Source: Spirosoma rigui
GTDB lineage: Bacteria > Bacteroidota > Bacteroidia > Cytophagales > Spirosomataceae
Length of the DNA stretch: 64,000 bases
NCBI RefSeq assembly: GCF_002067135.1
Contig: NZ_CP020105.1
Location: 1,488,001-1,552,000, forward strand
Direction of reading: 5' to 3'
Positions 1 to 8,934 of the stretch are shown here, one piece after another. Below the pieces are notes generated by a model that worked only from the letters and a program-made list of their open reading frames with translations, was not told the origin of the DNA and made no database searches. The translations under genes were made by a program, and so were the position numbers. Numbering within the stretch: position 1 is the first letter of the stretch; the number at the start of each line of letters is the position of its first letter.

Positions 1-291
1 GTAGCCGCTTTCCCGATGGTTGTGGGTGATCCGTTTTTCTTCCGGAACCAGGTACCACTGATCGTCAGTGAGTGGGGTGGCTTCGGCTTCGCTAACTATG
101 GCGGGCCGACCGACGCTGACGACCGCACAGACCGTATCCGGCTATTCAAACAGGAACTCCGAAAACGCGGAATTGCGGGCGACGTGTACACACAAGCGAC
201 AAACATTGAGGAAGAACGAAACGGGCTGATCGATTTCCATAGTGGGGAATTGATGGTGCCCGCCGGATTGCTGGCTTCACCCCGGAAATAA
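1..291 (+). CDS. Glycoside hydrolase family 2 enzyme, C-terminal fragment (5' end outside window)
   Basis: The frame is open from the first base, so this is the 3' end of a longer gene; 96 residues are visible. The motif VSEWGG near residue 22 looks like the strand carrying the nucleophile glutamate of GH2 beta-galactosidases and beta-glucuronidases. The following YTQATNIEEERNGLIDF resembles the Y-T-Q-x-T-D-x-E-x-E-x-N-G-L signature at the end of the GH2 TIM barrel. The protein then stops shortly after, so there is no long accessory domain. The substrate cannot be judged from the fragment. The intergenic space to the next gene contains no clear terminator. Confidence 0.7.
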   Translation, partial: VAAFPMVVGDPFFFRNQVPLIVSEWGGFGFANYGGPTDADDRTDRIRLFKQELRKRGIAGDVYTQATNIEEERNGLIDFHSGELMVPAGLLASPRK

Positions 292-443
292 AGCCCGCCC
301 AGTTGGGCACGCTACCGTTGGCGCCTATTTGTCTATTTTGTATGTCTATTTAATAGATTATAAAAACCAATTGGGAAGTCCCTGGTTAGAAATCATACCT
401 ATGGGATCGGTTACGGCCCCAATCGTTTTACTTACTCAGTGTT

Positions 444-1601
444 ATGAAAGCAGCAGTCTTCCACAAAGTCGGGGACATTCGTTACGAAACGAAGGAGGAT
501 CCGAAAATCGAAGAGTCGCGGGATGTGATCCTGCGCGTTACTTCAACGGCCATCTGCGGCTCAGACCTTCACATTTATGACGGTTTTCTGCCCCAGTTGC
601 GCAATGAGGTCTTAGGCCATGAATTCATGGGTATTGTCGAAGAGGTTGGTTCCGGTGTGAACAATCTTAAAAAAGGTGACCGCGTAGTGGTGCCTTTTAC
701 CATCGCCTGCGGCAACTGTTACTTTTGTCAGCACAACCTGCAGATGCACTGTGAGAACTCGAATCCTGAGTATTACGGACCTGACGGCGGACTGTTAAGC
801 GAGAAAGGGGGCGGCCTCTTCGGGTATTCCGACCTGTATGGCGGTTACGACGGCGGTCAGGCCGAGTACGTACGGGTACCCTACGGCGACTATAGCCTGC
901 GCCACGTGCCCGAGACGCTGAAAGATGAGCAGGTGTTATTCCTGTCTGATATCTTCCCGACTGGCTGGAGTTCCATCGAGTGGGGCGAATTGAAAGGGGG
1001 CGAAACCGTCGCTATTTTCGGCTCGGGACCGGTGGGGCTGATGGCCCAGAAATCGGCCTGGATTCAGGGTGCCGGCCGTGTCATTGCCATTGATCCGGTT
1101 AACTACCGGCTCGAACGGGCCCGGCGTGTGAACAACGTAGAAACGCTGAACCCGCACGATGTTGACGTAGTCGAAGCCATTCGGAGCATGACCGAAGGCC
1201 GGGGCGCTGATTTATGCGTCGATGCGGTAGGGATGGAAGCCGAACGGTCGGTGCTGGATAAGGCTAAGGCCGTAATCAACTTCGAGAAAGGGACCACTAG
1301 TGTACTGGAGCAATGTTTCCAGGCCGTGCGCCGGGGTGGTATTGTATCCGTCGTGGGTGTATACGGTGCGCCAACCGATAACTACCCAATTGGTCGCATA
1401 TTCGACAAAGGACTTACCGTTCGCTATGGCCAGTCGCAGGTTCACAAGAATATCGATCATTTGCTTGATCTGGTTGTGCAGGGTAAAGTCGTACTCGACG
1501 ATATTGTGTCGCACGTGTTGCCGCTGGCCGAAATCTCCCGGGCCTACGATATTTTCAAAAAGAAGGAAGATGACTGCACCAAGGTCATTCTCAAGCCTTA
1601 A
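444..1601 (+). CDS. Zinc-dependent alcohol dehydrogenase, formaldehyde dehydrogenase-like
   Basis: A 385-residue medium-chain dehydrogenase. Catalytic-zinc candidates are Cys38 (ICGSD), His59/Glu60 (LGHEF) and Asp169. Aspartate as third ligand is typical of the glutathione-independent formaldehyde dehydrogenase branch. Structural-zinc cysteines lie at 89, 92, 95 and 103. The NAD(P)-binding glycine motif GSGPVG is at 193-198. A Gly/Tyr-rich insertion at about 107-140 also fits that branch. It probably oxidises small alcohols or aldehydes in the cytoplasm with NAD. It is followed by an SDR-family gene on the same strand, but a large hairpin separates them, so co-transcription is uncertain. The exact substrate cannot be assigned. 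Confidence 0.85.
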   Translation: MKAAVFHKVGDIRYETKEDPKIEESRDVILRVTSTAICGSDLHIYDGFLPQLRNEVLGHEFMGIVEEVGSGVNNLKKGDRVVVPFTIACGNCYFCQHNLQMHCENSNPEYYGPDGGLLSEKGGGLFGYSDLYGGYDGGQAEYVRVPYGDYSLRHVPETLKDEQVLFLSDIFPTGWSSIEWGELKGGETVAIFGSGPVGLMAQKSAWIQGAGRVIAIDPVNYRLERARRVNNVETLNPHDVDVVEAIRSMTEGRGADLCVDAVGMEAERSVLDKAKAVINFEKGTTSVLEQCFQAVRRGGIVSVVGVYGAPTDNYPIGRIFDKGLTVRYGQSQVHKNIDHLLDLVVQGKVVLDDIVSHVLPLAEISRAYDIFKKKEDDCTKVILKP

Positions 1602-1621
1602 TCAAGTCTAATCAAATCAGG

Positions 1622-1675
1622 CGACTCGTGTTTCCTGGCTGGCATACAGTCGTGCCGGCCGGGAAACACGAGTCG
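1622..1675 (+). terminator. Long hairpin between the dehydrogenase and SDR genes
   Basis: Arms 1622-1639 and 1658-1675 pair over 18 bases with one G-T wobble, and the pairing continues inward to a loop of about 8 bases. No T-run follows the stem, so it is not a textbook intrinsic terminator. It ends 12 bases before the preferred SDR start and could be a terminator, an mRNA processing site or a translational control element. It also argues against the GTG at 1628 as a start, since that codon lies inside the stem. Confidence 0.6.
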
Positions 1676-1687
1676 TACAGTCAACGT

Positions 1688-2737
1688 ATGGAAACGCAAC
1701 AAAACGGAAAAACAGTCCTGATTACGGGCGCATCGAGTGGTATTGGCCGGGAACTTACCCGCCTGTTTGCCAAAGATGGTTATGACCTGGTCCTTATTGG
1801 TCGCAATGAGGAAATGCTGCAACAGCATGCCTACAACGTTAAAAACCAGTACGGCACCACGGCTACTATCATCAATAAAGACCTGTCGGACCCGAACGCG
1901 CCGGAGGAGATCTACGCGGAAACAACCGGCAAGGGTATTCAGGTCGACGTGTTGGTTAACGATGCCGGCTTTGGTGAATACGGCCAGTTTGCCACCGAAA
2001 CCGACTTGCAGAAAGAACTGGCGGTGGTGCAGGTGAATGCCGTAGCACTCATGCACCTGACCAAGCTGTACCTGAAAGATATGGTCGCCCGGAACGACGG
2101 CAAAATTTTGATGCTGGGTTCTGAAGTGTCGGTCTTCCCGAACCCGATGATGGCGGTTTACGGCGCTACCAAAGCGTTCATTAAGTCGTTCTCGGAAGGT
2201 ATTCGGAATGAATTGAAAGACACAAACATCACGGTGACCGTACTAATGCCGGGCGCTACGAACACCAACTTCTTCAACGCAGCCGGTGCCGCCCACATCA
2301 AAGGAGCTGATCCGCAGAAAACAGCCGACCCGGCTGCCGTAGCTAGAGAAGGTTATGACGCACTCATGGCCGGCAAAGACCACGTAGTAGCCGGCTGGAT
2401 GAACAAAGCGCGGGTTGCGCTGGCCCACGTGCTGCCCGATCCGCTGCTGGCTGCGGGTGTACGCCGGGACATGACTCCCAAAGAAGAAGCAGACCAGCAG
2501 CAGCAGAAGCAGTTGATTGCCATTGCGGTAACCGTAGGCGTCGTATTGGGCGGGCTCTGGCTGCTATCACGTAATCGGTCATCGCTGGTGCCCATCAGCC
2601 CCTACGATAAAGTACGCTACAAGTACAAAGCCTACAAAGCTAAAAAGTCGGCGGAGCACGCCGTGTCGTCGGTTGGCGACACGATCAAAGGAGCTTATCA
2701 AAACGTGAAAGCAACGGCCGAATCGGCTTTAGCGTAA
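1688..2737 (+). CDS. SDR-family oxidoreductase with C-terminal membrane anchor
   Basis: A 349-residue classical short-chain dehydrogenase. The cofactor motif TGASSGIG is at 13-20, NDAG is at 91-94, and the catalytic Ser145, Tyr158 and Lys162 (YGATK) are present. After the roughly 255-residue enzyme domain comes a Gln-rich hinge, a hydrophobic segment at about 275-294, and a basic, Tyr/Lys-rich tail of about 55 residues. Ordinary SDRs stop near 250 residues, so the tail probably fixes the enzyme to the cytoplasmic membrane. I chose the ATG at 1688 over the upstream in-frame GTG because the GTG sits in a hairpin and the fold begins right after 1688. The substrate is unknown. Confidence 0.85.
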   Translation: METQQNGKTVLITGASSGIGRELTRLFAKDGYDLVLIGRNEEMLQQHAYNVKNQYGTTATIINKDLSDPNAPEEIYAETTGKGIQVDVLVNDAGFGEYGQFATETDLQKELAVVQVNAVALMHLTKLYLKDMVARNDGKILMLGSEVSVFPNPMMAVYGATKAFIKSFSEGIRNELKDTNITVTVLMPGATNTNFFNAAGAAHIKGADPQKTADPAAVAREGYDALMAGKDHVVAGWMNKARVALAHVLPDPLLAAGVRRDMTPKEEADQQQQKQLIAIAVTVGVVLGGLWLLSRNRSSLVPISPYDKVRYKYKAYKAKKSAEHAVSSVGDTIKGAYQNVKATAESALA

Positions 2738-2756
2738 CGCGGACAGGGTGTCCGCG
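2738..2756. repeat. Small GCGGAC palindrome directly after the SDR stop
   Basis: Eight-base arms CGCGGACA and TGTCCGCG enclose a GGG loop, beginning at the base after the TAA stop. A close relative of this palindrome occurs at 41298-41314 after nuoM, so it is probably a dispersed intergenic element. Confidence 0.5.
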
Positions 2757-2766
2757 TAAAATGTAG

Positions 2767-2859
2767 TAGCCCTGCCCGTAACTGAAGGTCCTGGTAGTGT
2801 CGGAGGATACAGAACCAACTCCCCGCCACTATCAGGACCTTCAGTCACGGGCAGGGCTA
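2767..2859. terminator. Large bidirectional hairpin between convergent genes
   Basis: Arms 2767-2799 and 2827-2859 (33 bases each) are complementary except for one wobble and one mismatch, with a 27-base loop. The hairpin lies between the SDR gene and the convergent patatin gene, where a two-way terminator is expected. The stem is much longer than needed for termination, so it may instead be a decayed mobile palindrome. Confidence 0.7.
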
Positions 2860-2867
2860 GGTGTTTT

Positions 2868-4901
2868 TCAACGGCTTGTACCAACCCGGCCGAAGGCGGC
2901 TTTCAGGCGAACCAGTTCGCGGTTGCGCAGGCTGATCGAGTCCTGGGCCTGTTTACTCAGGCTGCGGGCCACACTGTCCGATAAAAACCAGCCCAGCGGA
3001 TACGAAGCATTGTAAGCCAGTCGGAGGGTGAGGTAATTCGTTTTAGGATTGGCAAACCGATCCATGAACGAGTTGAACATATTGTCGCGGGTGACGGACC
3101 CGTTGTCCCAGGCGTTAAAAAAGCCGAGCAGTGGTATCCTGACTACCTGCAACATGGACCGTTTGCGGGAGAATTGCCCGACAGTGTTGCTGTTCTGGAT
3201 GAAGATGATGTACGGAATGATCGTAACCCGGTCGGTCGTGTCCAGCCGCCGAATGGACGGGACGAGGTTGTTGAGCAGCTGGATGCAGGTTTCGACGCCC
3301 GAATTGTCGAAGTAGCCGCCATCGACAACGTGACCGCCGTAGCGACGCGCCCGCCCCGTCCGGTCGACGGTATCTTTCTGGATCAACCCCCCGTTGGTGA
3401 GCACCGGAAACCGGCTGCACAGCGACGCGGCCGTTTTCAGGGGTACGTCGGCACCGAGCACGTCGATCGTGGAGACCACATCCTTAAAATAGCGCGGATC
3501 GAGTTGCAGGTTCGACGTAATGATTTTCTGACCTGACTCGGCCAGGGTGCCGTTGAGCAGCAGCGACGGCAGGTCGTAATTGTATCCGGTGGCTGTCTGA
3601 TACAGTTGCGTCAATGACTGATCGAGGGTAGCCAGGCCGAGGTTGTCGTGATACGAGTCGGCCCAGGAATCTTCGAGCCATTTAGCTCGCTCCAGCCCGG
3701 GAATGGCCAGCGGAACAACCCGCTGAATAGACTCCGGAAAAAGCAGCGCGGCCGAAACTCCACTCAGGTAGTCGTCGCGGATTACTTTCCTGAACTGATC
3801 GAACCGGCCAATGCGTTGCTGCTGCGGCACATCGCGTAGGAAGGCCGTGTAAAAAACAGCCCCGACGCCCCCACCCGACACGCCACTCAGGGCATAGATG
3901 TGCTGGCTGAAACCGGGAATGATGGAGTCGAGCCGGATGAGCGTCTCGGCGGTCCAGTTCAGCGCGCGTGTACCGCCCCCTTCGGCTGCAATCAGTACGA
4001 GTGGAATGGTGTCGCCATCGGTTGGCCGGCGGTTTTTCACCCACTGGGCAAAATGCGCGTCGATGGTTGGCCGCTGGCTGATGGGCGGCACGGCACTATC
4101 GGTAGCGCGCCGAACGGCGGTGTTGTCATTCCAGGCGCTGATGATAATGAGGTACGCACCAACGATAAGCACGATGGGCCGGTAGCGATAATCATTGAAG
4201 TAGACAATGAGGCTACCCCAGAACGTGAGCAGCGACAGGCCGAAGATCAGGACGGCCGTTGGTCGCAGCCTGCGGGCTATTTCCCACGCCACCGGCAGAC
4301 AAAACAACAACAGCAGGAAGCCAGTCAGGACAAAGCCGCCTTTGAGCATGAGCCGCCCGAGCGGATGCCGCCACAACTCCCGGATATCCTGCCCGAAGCT
4401 GGTATACCGATTCGAGAAATTCCAGTTCGGGGGCAGTCTGAAGACCGGAACCCGCTGTTCAACGCGTCGGAATAGCGCCAGCATAAGACCGCTTTCGAGC
4501 AGGAGCAGGTAGGAGTGCAGGTGGGCGGGTTGCCAGAAGGCGAACGTCAGGATCAGCGAAGGAATCATGCCACCGAGTTTGGGCAGCCACCGTAGCAGCC
4601 GGTCGCTCTCCTGGTTGAGCCGGATACCCACGGGCGAGATGTGCAGGATCATGCGGGTGCTGCCGTACACGACCCAGCTCCAGACAAACGTACTGAGGAG
4701 GATGTACAGAAACAGCCGGCTGGTGATGCCCGTGTAGATCACGGCATTGATCATGTCGGCCGCCTGATCGGGTACGGTCAGGACGTAGAACCCAACCAGT
4801 AGCGCGACAATGACGATGAAGGCATTACGCTGCGTCTGATAAAAGGCAATGACATAATTGCGAACCTGTTGCCAGAAGGTATGCGGGGTTGATGGTTGCA
4901 C
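2868..4901 (-). CDS. Patatin-like phospholipase with N-terminal multi-pass membrane domain
   Basis: A 677-residue protein. Residues 1-260 contain about six or seven hydrophobic segments (near 26-43, 63-80, 128-145, 189-206, 216-234 and 241-256). A patatin domain starts near residue 300. It has the oxyanion motif GGGTR at 308-312, the nucleophile elbow GVSGG with Ser342, and an Asp-Gly-Gly (VVDGGYFDNSG) as the second half of the Ser-Asp dyad. The predicted role is lipid acyl hydrolysis at the inner membrane. It is a single gene with a convergent upstream neighbour and a divergent downstream one. The exact lipid substrate is not deducible. Confidence 0.82.
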   Translation of the reverse strand: MQPSTPHTFWQQVRNYVIAFYQTQRNAFIVIVALLVGFYVLTVPDQAADMINAVIYTGITSRLFLYILLSTFVWSWVVYGSTRMILHISPVGIRLNQESDRLLRWLPKLGGMIPSLILTFAFWQPAHLHSYLLLLESGLMLALFRRVEQRVPVFRLPPNWNFSNRYTSFGQDIRELWRHPLGRLMLKGGFVLTGFLLLLFCLPVAWEIARRLRPTAVLIFGLSLLTFWGSLIVYFNDYRYRPIVLIVGAYLIIISAWNDNTAVRRATDSAVPPISQRPTIDAHFAQWVKNRRPTDGDTIPLVLIAAEGGGTRALNWTAETLIRLDSIIPGFSQHIYALSGVSGGGVGAVFYTAFLRDVPQQQRIGRFDQFRKVIRDDYLSGVSAALLFPESIQRVVPLAIPGLERAKWLEDSWADSYHDNLGLATLDQSLTQLYQTATGYNYDLPSLLLNGTLAESGQKIITSNLQLDPRYFKDVVSTIDVLGADVPLKTAASLCSRFPVLTNGGLIQKDTVDRTGRARRYGGHVVDGGYFDNSGVETCIQLLNNLVPSIRRLDTTDRVTIIPYIIFIQNSNTVGQFSRKRSMLQVVRIPLLGFFNAWDNGSVTRDNMFNSFMDRFANPKTNYLTLRLAYNASYPLGWFLSDSVARSLSKQAQDSISLRNRELVRLKAAFGRVGTSR

Positions 4902-5003
4902 GAAAAAGCTGGACTAGCGTTGTGGGGCAAGATAAGGGTTCTGTCGATGATCACCACGGGCTGATGGCTGGAATTACCGACAAAAAAACGAGTAAACTAC
5001 GTA

Positions 5004-5031
5004 TTGCGTATAGTATCCGGTTGTACCTTTC
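5004..5031 (+). promoter_or_regulatory. Putative Bacteroidota-type promoter upstream of cydA
   Basis: TTG at 5004-5006 is followed after 17 bases by TACCTTTC at 5024-5031, one base off the TAnnTTTG -7 consensus. It lies about 85 bases before the cydA start. It is weak by itself but correctly placed. Confidence 0.35.
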
Positions 5032-5115
5032 GGGCGGTAGCTGCTTCGCTGAAACGTACCGGATTCTGGGTTCGGTGCGGGGCTTCGGCGACCCGTCCCG
5101 GTTACCGCTACGGTC

Positions 5116-6507
5116 ATGGATACTGACACTGGTGCTTCCTCTGGTGTTGAACTGCTCTCCCGCATTCAGTTCGCGTTTACCATCGCTTTTCACTACATCT
5201 ACCCGCCCCTGAGTATTGGTCTCGGCGTTTGCCTGGTGGTAATGGAAGGTCTCTATCTTAAAACAAAAAATAAGGTCTATGAAGAATTGACCAGGTTCTG
5301 GATCAAGATCTTCGCGCTCATCTTCGGGATCGGCGTGGCTACGGGCATCGTCATGGAGTTTGAGTTCGGTACCAACTGGGCCACTTATTCGCGCTACGTT
5401 GGTGATATCTTCGGCTCGGCCCTGGCAGCCGAGGGTATCTTCGCGTTCGCGCTGGAATCGGCTTTTCTGGGTATTCTACTCTTCGGCTGGAACCGGGTCA
5501 GCCCCCGGGTTCACTTTATGGCGACGGTGCTGGTAGCGCTGGGTTCCATTTTCTCGGCGCTCTGGATCGTGGTGGCCAACTCCTGGCAGCAGACACCATC
5601 GGGCTACCGTATTGAGGGAACGGGTATGCAGGCGCGGGCCATTGTCACCGACTTCTGGGCGATGGTTTTTAATCCCTCGTCGGTTGAGCGATACTCACAC
5701 GTTCTGATCGGGTCGTTTCTGGCTGGGTCTTTTCTGGTATTGAGCGTTAGCGCGTGGTACGTGCTGAAACGAAAACACGTCGTTCACGCGCAAACGGCTT
5801 TCCGAATTGCGCTGTGGGTCGCGGCTGTGTCGTCGCTGGCGCAGTTGTTCACCGGCCACCAGTCGGCGGAGGTCGTAACGAAATACCAGCCGGCGAAGCT
5901 GGCAGCTATGGAAGGACACTTCGAGAAATCGGGCCCCGCCGATATGTACCTGATGGGCTGGGTCAACGCGAAGGAGCAGCAGACGACCGGCCTTAAAATT
6001 CCCGGTGGCCTGTCGTTTCTGGTGCATCAGGATTTCCAGAAGCCCATTCCCGGCCTCAACAGTTTCAAGCCTACCAATCGACCCACCGCTGTCAATTTCG
6101 TGTTTCAGACCTATCACCTGATGGTGGCCATCGGGATGACGCTCATTGCCCTGACGATGTTTGCCCTGTGGATGCTTTACAAAAAGCGGCTGTTCGAGAC
6201 GCGCTGGCTCATGGGCGTTTTCGTGGGTGCGGTCCTGTTGCCGCAGATCGCTAACCAGGTGGGCTGGTACACCGCCGAAGTGGGTCGGCAGCCGTGGGTC
6301 GTGTACGGGCTGCTACGTACCTCCGATGCGTTGTCGCAGGCCGTAAAAGCCGAGCACGTACTGGCTTCGCTGGTGCTGTTTACGTTTATTTATGTGATGC
6401 TGTTCGCCCTGTTTCTTTACCTGCTGAACAAGAAAATCCAGCACGGTCCCAATGTTCAATCCGAGCAGGGTGAATCGTCATCCCGCATGAACCCGGTACT
6501 TAACTGA
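5116..6507 (+). CDS. cydA: Cytochrome bd ubiquinol oxidase subunit I
   Basis: A 463-residue, nine-helix membrane protein matching CydA. Heme ligand candidates are His26 (FHYIYPP) for the high-spin heme and His195 (SHVLIG) for heme b558. The conserved Glu106 and Glu114 in the proton/heme pocket are present. The GRQPW-x-V-Y-G motif that follows the quinol loop is present. The quinol loop is of the short type, because the protein is well under the roughly 520 residues of Escherichia coli CydA. It oxidises quinol and reduces oxygen with high affinity. It is followed by cydB after 83 bases containing a hairpin. No cydX-like short ORF or cydCD transporter is seen nearby. Confidence 0.96.
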   Translation: MDTDTGASSGVELLSRIQFAFTIAFHYIYPPLSIGLGVCLVVMEGLYLKTKNKVYEELTRFWIKIFALIFGIGVATGIVMEFEFGTNWATYSRYVGDIFGSALAAEGIFAFALESAFLGILLFGWNRVSPRVHFMATVLVALGSIFSALWIVVANSWQQTPSGYRIEGTGMQARAIVTDFWAMVFNPSSVERYSHVLIGSFLAGSFLVLSVSAWYVLKRKHVVHAQTAFRIALWVAAVSSLAQLFTGHQSAEVVTKYQPAKLAAMEGHFEKSGPADMYLMGWVNAKEQQTTGLKIPGGLSFLVHQDFQKPIPGLNSFKPTNRPTAVNFVFQTYHLMVAIGMTLIALTMFALWMLYKKRLFETRWLMGVFVGAVLLPQIANQVGWYTAEVGRQPWVVYGLLRTSDALSQAVKAEHVLASLVLFTFIYVMLFALFLYLLNKKIQHGPNVQSEQGESSSRMNPVLN

Positions 6508-6509
6508 TC

Positions 6510-6571
6510 GGATGAATCAGCGATTGAGCGCATTACCCACGTTGCCTGTTCACGCGCTCAATCACCCATCC
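6510..6571. repeat. Hairpin between cydA and cydB
   Basis: A perfect 10-base pair of arms (6522-6531 and 6554-6563) is extended outwards by a GGATG/CATCC pair. The right arm resembles the right arm of the hairpin after lptD (37468-37486), suggesting a dispersed intergenic element rather than a cyd-specific regulator. Confidence 0.5.
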
Positions 6572-6590
6572 TCATAAATTCCTTTATATT

Positions 6591-7625
6591 ATGGATACCG
6601 TACTTGGAATTGACCTGCCTACCTGGTGGTTTTTGCTGATTGGGGCGCTCATCAGCGGTTATGGCATTTTAGATGGTTTCGATCTGGGAGCCGGGGCGTT
6701 GCACCTGTTCTTCCAGAAAGAGCAGAGCCGACGCATTGCGCTCAACGCCATCGGCCCCGTATGGGATGGTAACGAGGTCTGGCTCGTGATTGGTGCGGGA
6801 TCGCTGTTTGCCGCTTTCCCAATGGTCTACGGTACCATCCTGTCGGTGCTGTACCTGCCGTTCATGCTGTTTCTGATCGCCATTATTTTCCGGGCTATTT
6901 CCATCGAGTTTCGGAGCAAGGAAGAAATGCTGTGGTGGCGTCGAATGTGGGATGTGAGCTACTCACTGTCCAGCATCACCATTTCACTGCTGCTGGGCCT
7001 GATTTTGGGAAATCTGATTCAGGGCTTACCCCTCAACGAGAAACACGAGTTCGTGGGGCGGCTGCGGGACTTCTTCAATCCCTACGCCATCCTGATTGCC
7101 ATAACGGTGCTGTCGCTGTTCATGCTCCACGGGGCTATGTACCTCATCATGAAAACCGAGGATCGTCTTTATGCCAAATTGACCATCATCGCCAACAATA
7201 CCAGCAAGTTTTTCATTTTATGCTTTATGGCTACGTCGCTGGCCACGCTTATCTACGTGCCGCACATGACCGCTATTTTCAAAGCATACCCAATCCTGTT
7301 CGCGCTGCCGGTGGCGGCCGTGCTGATCGTGCTCAACATCCGGCGCAGCATCGAGAAACGGCAGTATCGGCGGGGGTTTGTTTCGTCGGCGGTCACGACG
7401 GCGCTGCTGCTGGTGTTGTTTGCCATGGGTCTGTACCCTAACCTCGTGCTGTCCAACGTAGACCCGCGCGGACACATCAGTATTTACGAGGCTGCGTCGT
7501 CGGATGGATCACTGCGGACGATGCTGCTGTTTGCGGCTGTGGGTATGCCGCTGGTGGCGACGTACACGGTGTTTATGTTCTGGACGTTCCGGGGAAAAGT
7601 GAAACTCGAAGACCACAGTTATTAG
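6591..7625 (+). CDS. cydB: Cytochrome bd ubiquinol oxidase subunit II
   Basis: A 344-residue multi-pass protein. The CydB signatures GYGILDGFDLGAG near the N-terminus and GPVWDGNEVWLV in the next loop are present. About eight to nine hydrophobic segments follow. CydB packs against CydA to form the bd oxidase in the cytoplasmic membrane. It lies just downstream of cydA on the same strand, so a cydAB transcript is expected. The next gene (cbpA) starts 49 bases downstream and might be on the same message. Confidence 0.96.
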   Translation: MDTVLGIDLPTWWFLLIGALISGYGILDGFDLGAGALHLFFQKEQSRRIALNAIGPVWDGNEVWLVIGAGSLFAAFPMVYGTILSVLYLPFMLFLIAIIFRAISIEFRSKEEMLWWRRMWDVSYSLSSITISLLLGLILGNLIQGLPLNEKHEFVGRLRDFFNPYAILIAITVLSLFMLHGAMYLIMKTEDRLYAKLTIIANNTSKFFILCFMATSLATLIYVPHMTAIFKAYPILFALPVAAVLIVLNIRRSIEKRQYRRGFVSSAVTTALLLVLFAMGLYPNLVLSNVDPRGHISIYEAASSDGSLRTMLLFAAVGMPLVATYTVFMFWTFRGKVKLEDHSY

Positions 7626-7674
7626 TTTTTAGGGTAGATAAATAACCCACACGACATCATTCAACGCGATCAAC

Positions 7675-8592
7675 ATGGATTTTATCGATTATTACGCCGT
7701 TCTGGGTATTCCCAAAACGGCCTCGGACGACGAGATAAAAAAGGCATACCGGAAGCTGGCCCGGAAGCACCATCCCGACCTGAATCCGAACGATGAGGCC
7801 GCCAACAAGAAATTTCAGCAGATAAACGAGGCCAACGAGATTCTGAGCGATCCCGAGAAACGGAAGAAATACGACCAGTACGGGAAAGACTGGCAACACG
7901 CCGAACAGTTCGAGCAGGCACGTCGGCAACAGCAGCAGCAACGCCAGTCCTACGCGCAGGGTGGGGCGACTGGCGCGGGCGATTTTGATTTTTCGGACGG
8001 GTTTGGCGGTGCCGATTTCTCCGACTTCCTCTCGTCCATGTTCGGGCAGGAGGGTGGCTTCCAGGGCGGCCGCCGGCAAAGCGCGTTCCGGGGCCAGGAC
8101 TACCAGGCCGAACTTCACCTCAACCTGCGCGATGCCTATGTAACCCACAAGCAGACGCTCACCGTCGATGGTAAAAACATCCGGATTACGGTACCCGCCG
8201 GTATCGAGAACGGGCAGAAGATAAAGCTGGCGGGCTATGGCGCGCCGGGGGTGAACAACGGCCCCGCCGGCGACCTGTATATTACATTCGTCATTGCCGA
8301 CGATAGCCGGTTCAAGCGGATGGGTAATGATTTGTATGTCGATGAGGAAATTGACCTCTACACGGCGATGCTGGGGGGCGATCGGATCGTAGAAACGATG
8401 GACGGGAAGGTAAAGCTGACCGTCAAGCCCGAAACCCAGAGCGGAACGAAGGTCCGGTTAAAGGGCAAAGGGTTTCCGGTTTACAAGCAGGACGGCGCGT
8501 TTGGTGATCTGTACATCACCTGGCAGGTGAAACTGCCAACCAACCTGACCGAGGAACAAAAAGAGCTGTTTCGCAAACTATCGACCCTCTAA
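7675..8592 (+). CDS. cbpA: DnaJ-family co-chaperone CbpA
   Basis: A 305-residue type B J-protein. The J domain fills residues 1-70 with the HPD tripeptide at 33-35, which stimulates DnaK ATPase. A Gln-rich stretch (about 80-95) and a Gly/Phe/Asp-rich linker follow, then the two beta-barrel client-binding domains from about 140. There is no zinc-finger CxxCxGxG region, so it is CbpA-like rather than DnaJ itself. The next gene encodes the CbpM modulator 11 bases downstream, supporting the call. Confidence 0.93.
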   Translation: MDFIDYYAVLGIPKTASDDEIKKAYRKLARKHHPDLNPNDEAANKKFQQINEANEILSDPEKRKKYDQYGKDWQHAEQFEQARRQQQQQRQSYAQGGATGAGDFDFSDGFGGADFSDFLSSMFGQEGGFQGGRRQSAFRGQDYQAELHLNLRDAYVTHKQTLTVDGKNIRITVPAGIENGQKIKLAGYGAPGVNNGPAGDLYITFVIADDSRFKRMGNDLYVDEEIDLYTAMLGGDRIVETMDGKVKLTVKPETQSGTKVRLKGKGFPVYKQDGAFGDLYITWQVKLPTNLTEEQKELFRKLSTL

Positions 8593-8603
8593 CCTACTGA
8601 CTC

Positions 8604-8897
8604 ATGCAAACACAACACTTAGTTCTTGTCCGCGACTTTTGCGTCTACCATAATGTTGAAATTACGTTTGTCGAAACCCTGGCCAGCCAGGAGCTGATCG
8701 AAATAACAACGATCGAGGAAACGCACTACGTTGACAACGGCCAGTTGCCGCAGCTCGAAAAGTTCGTTCGTCTGCACCGCGACCTGTCCATTCACCCCGA
8801 CGATCTGGACGTAGTGTCTGATCTGCTCGATAAAATGGAAAGCCTGCAGAGCGAAGTTCTTTCCCTGCAGAACCGGCTACGTTTCTACGAGCGGTAG
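8604..8897 (+). CDS. cbpM: Chaperone modulator CbpM
   Basis: A 97-residue protein in the MerR-like CbpM family. An N-terminal half with a VETLASQELIE helix is followed by a DNGQLPQLEKFVRLHRDL segment and a heptad-like C-terminal helix. In Escherichia coli CbpM binds the J domain of CbpA and blocks its DnaK and DNA interactions; a similar role is inferred here. It starts 11 bases after cbpA and is surely co-transcribed. Confidence 0.88.
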   Translation: MQTQHLVLVRDFCVYHNVEITFVETLASQELIEITTIEETHYVDNGQLPQLEKFVRLHRDLSIHPDDLDVVSDLLDKMESLQSEVLSLQNRLRFYER

Positions 8898-8934
8898 GGG
8901 GTAGAAGCGGGGAACCGGGCTCGAACCCCTGACA

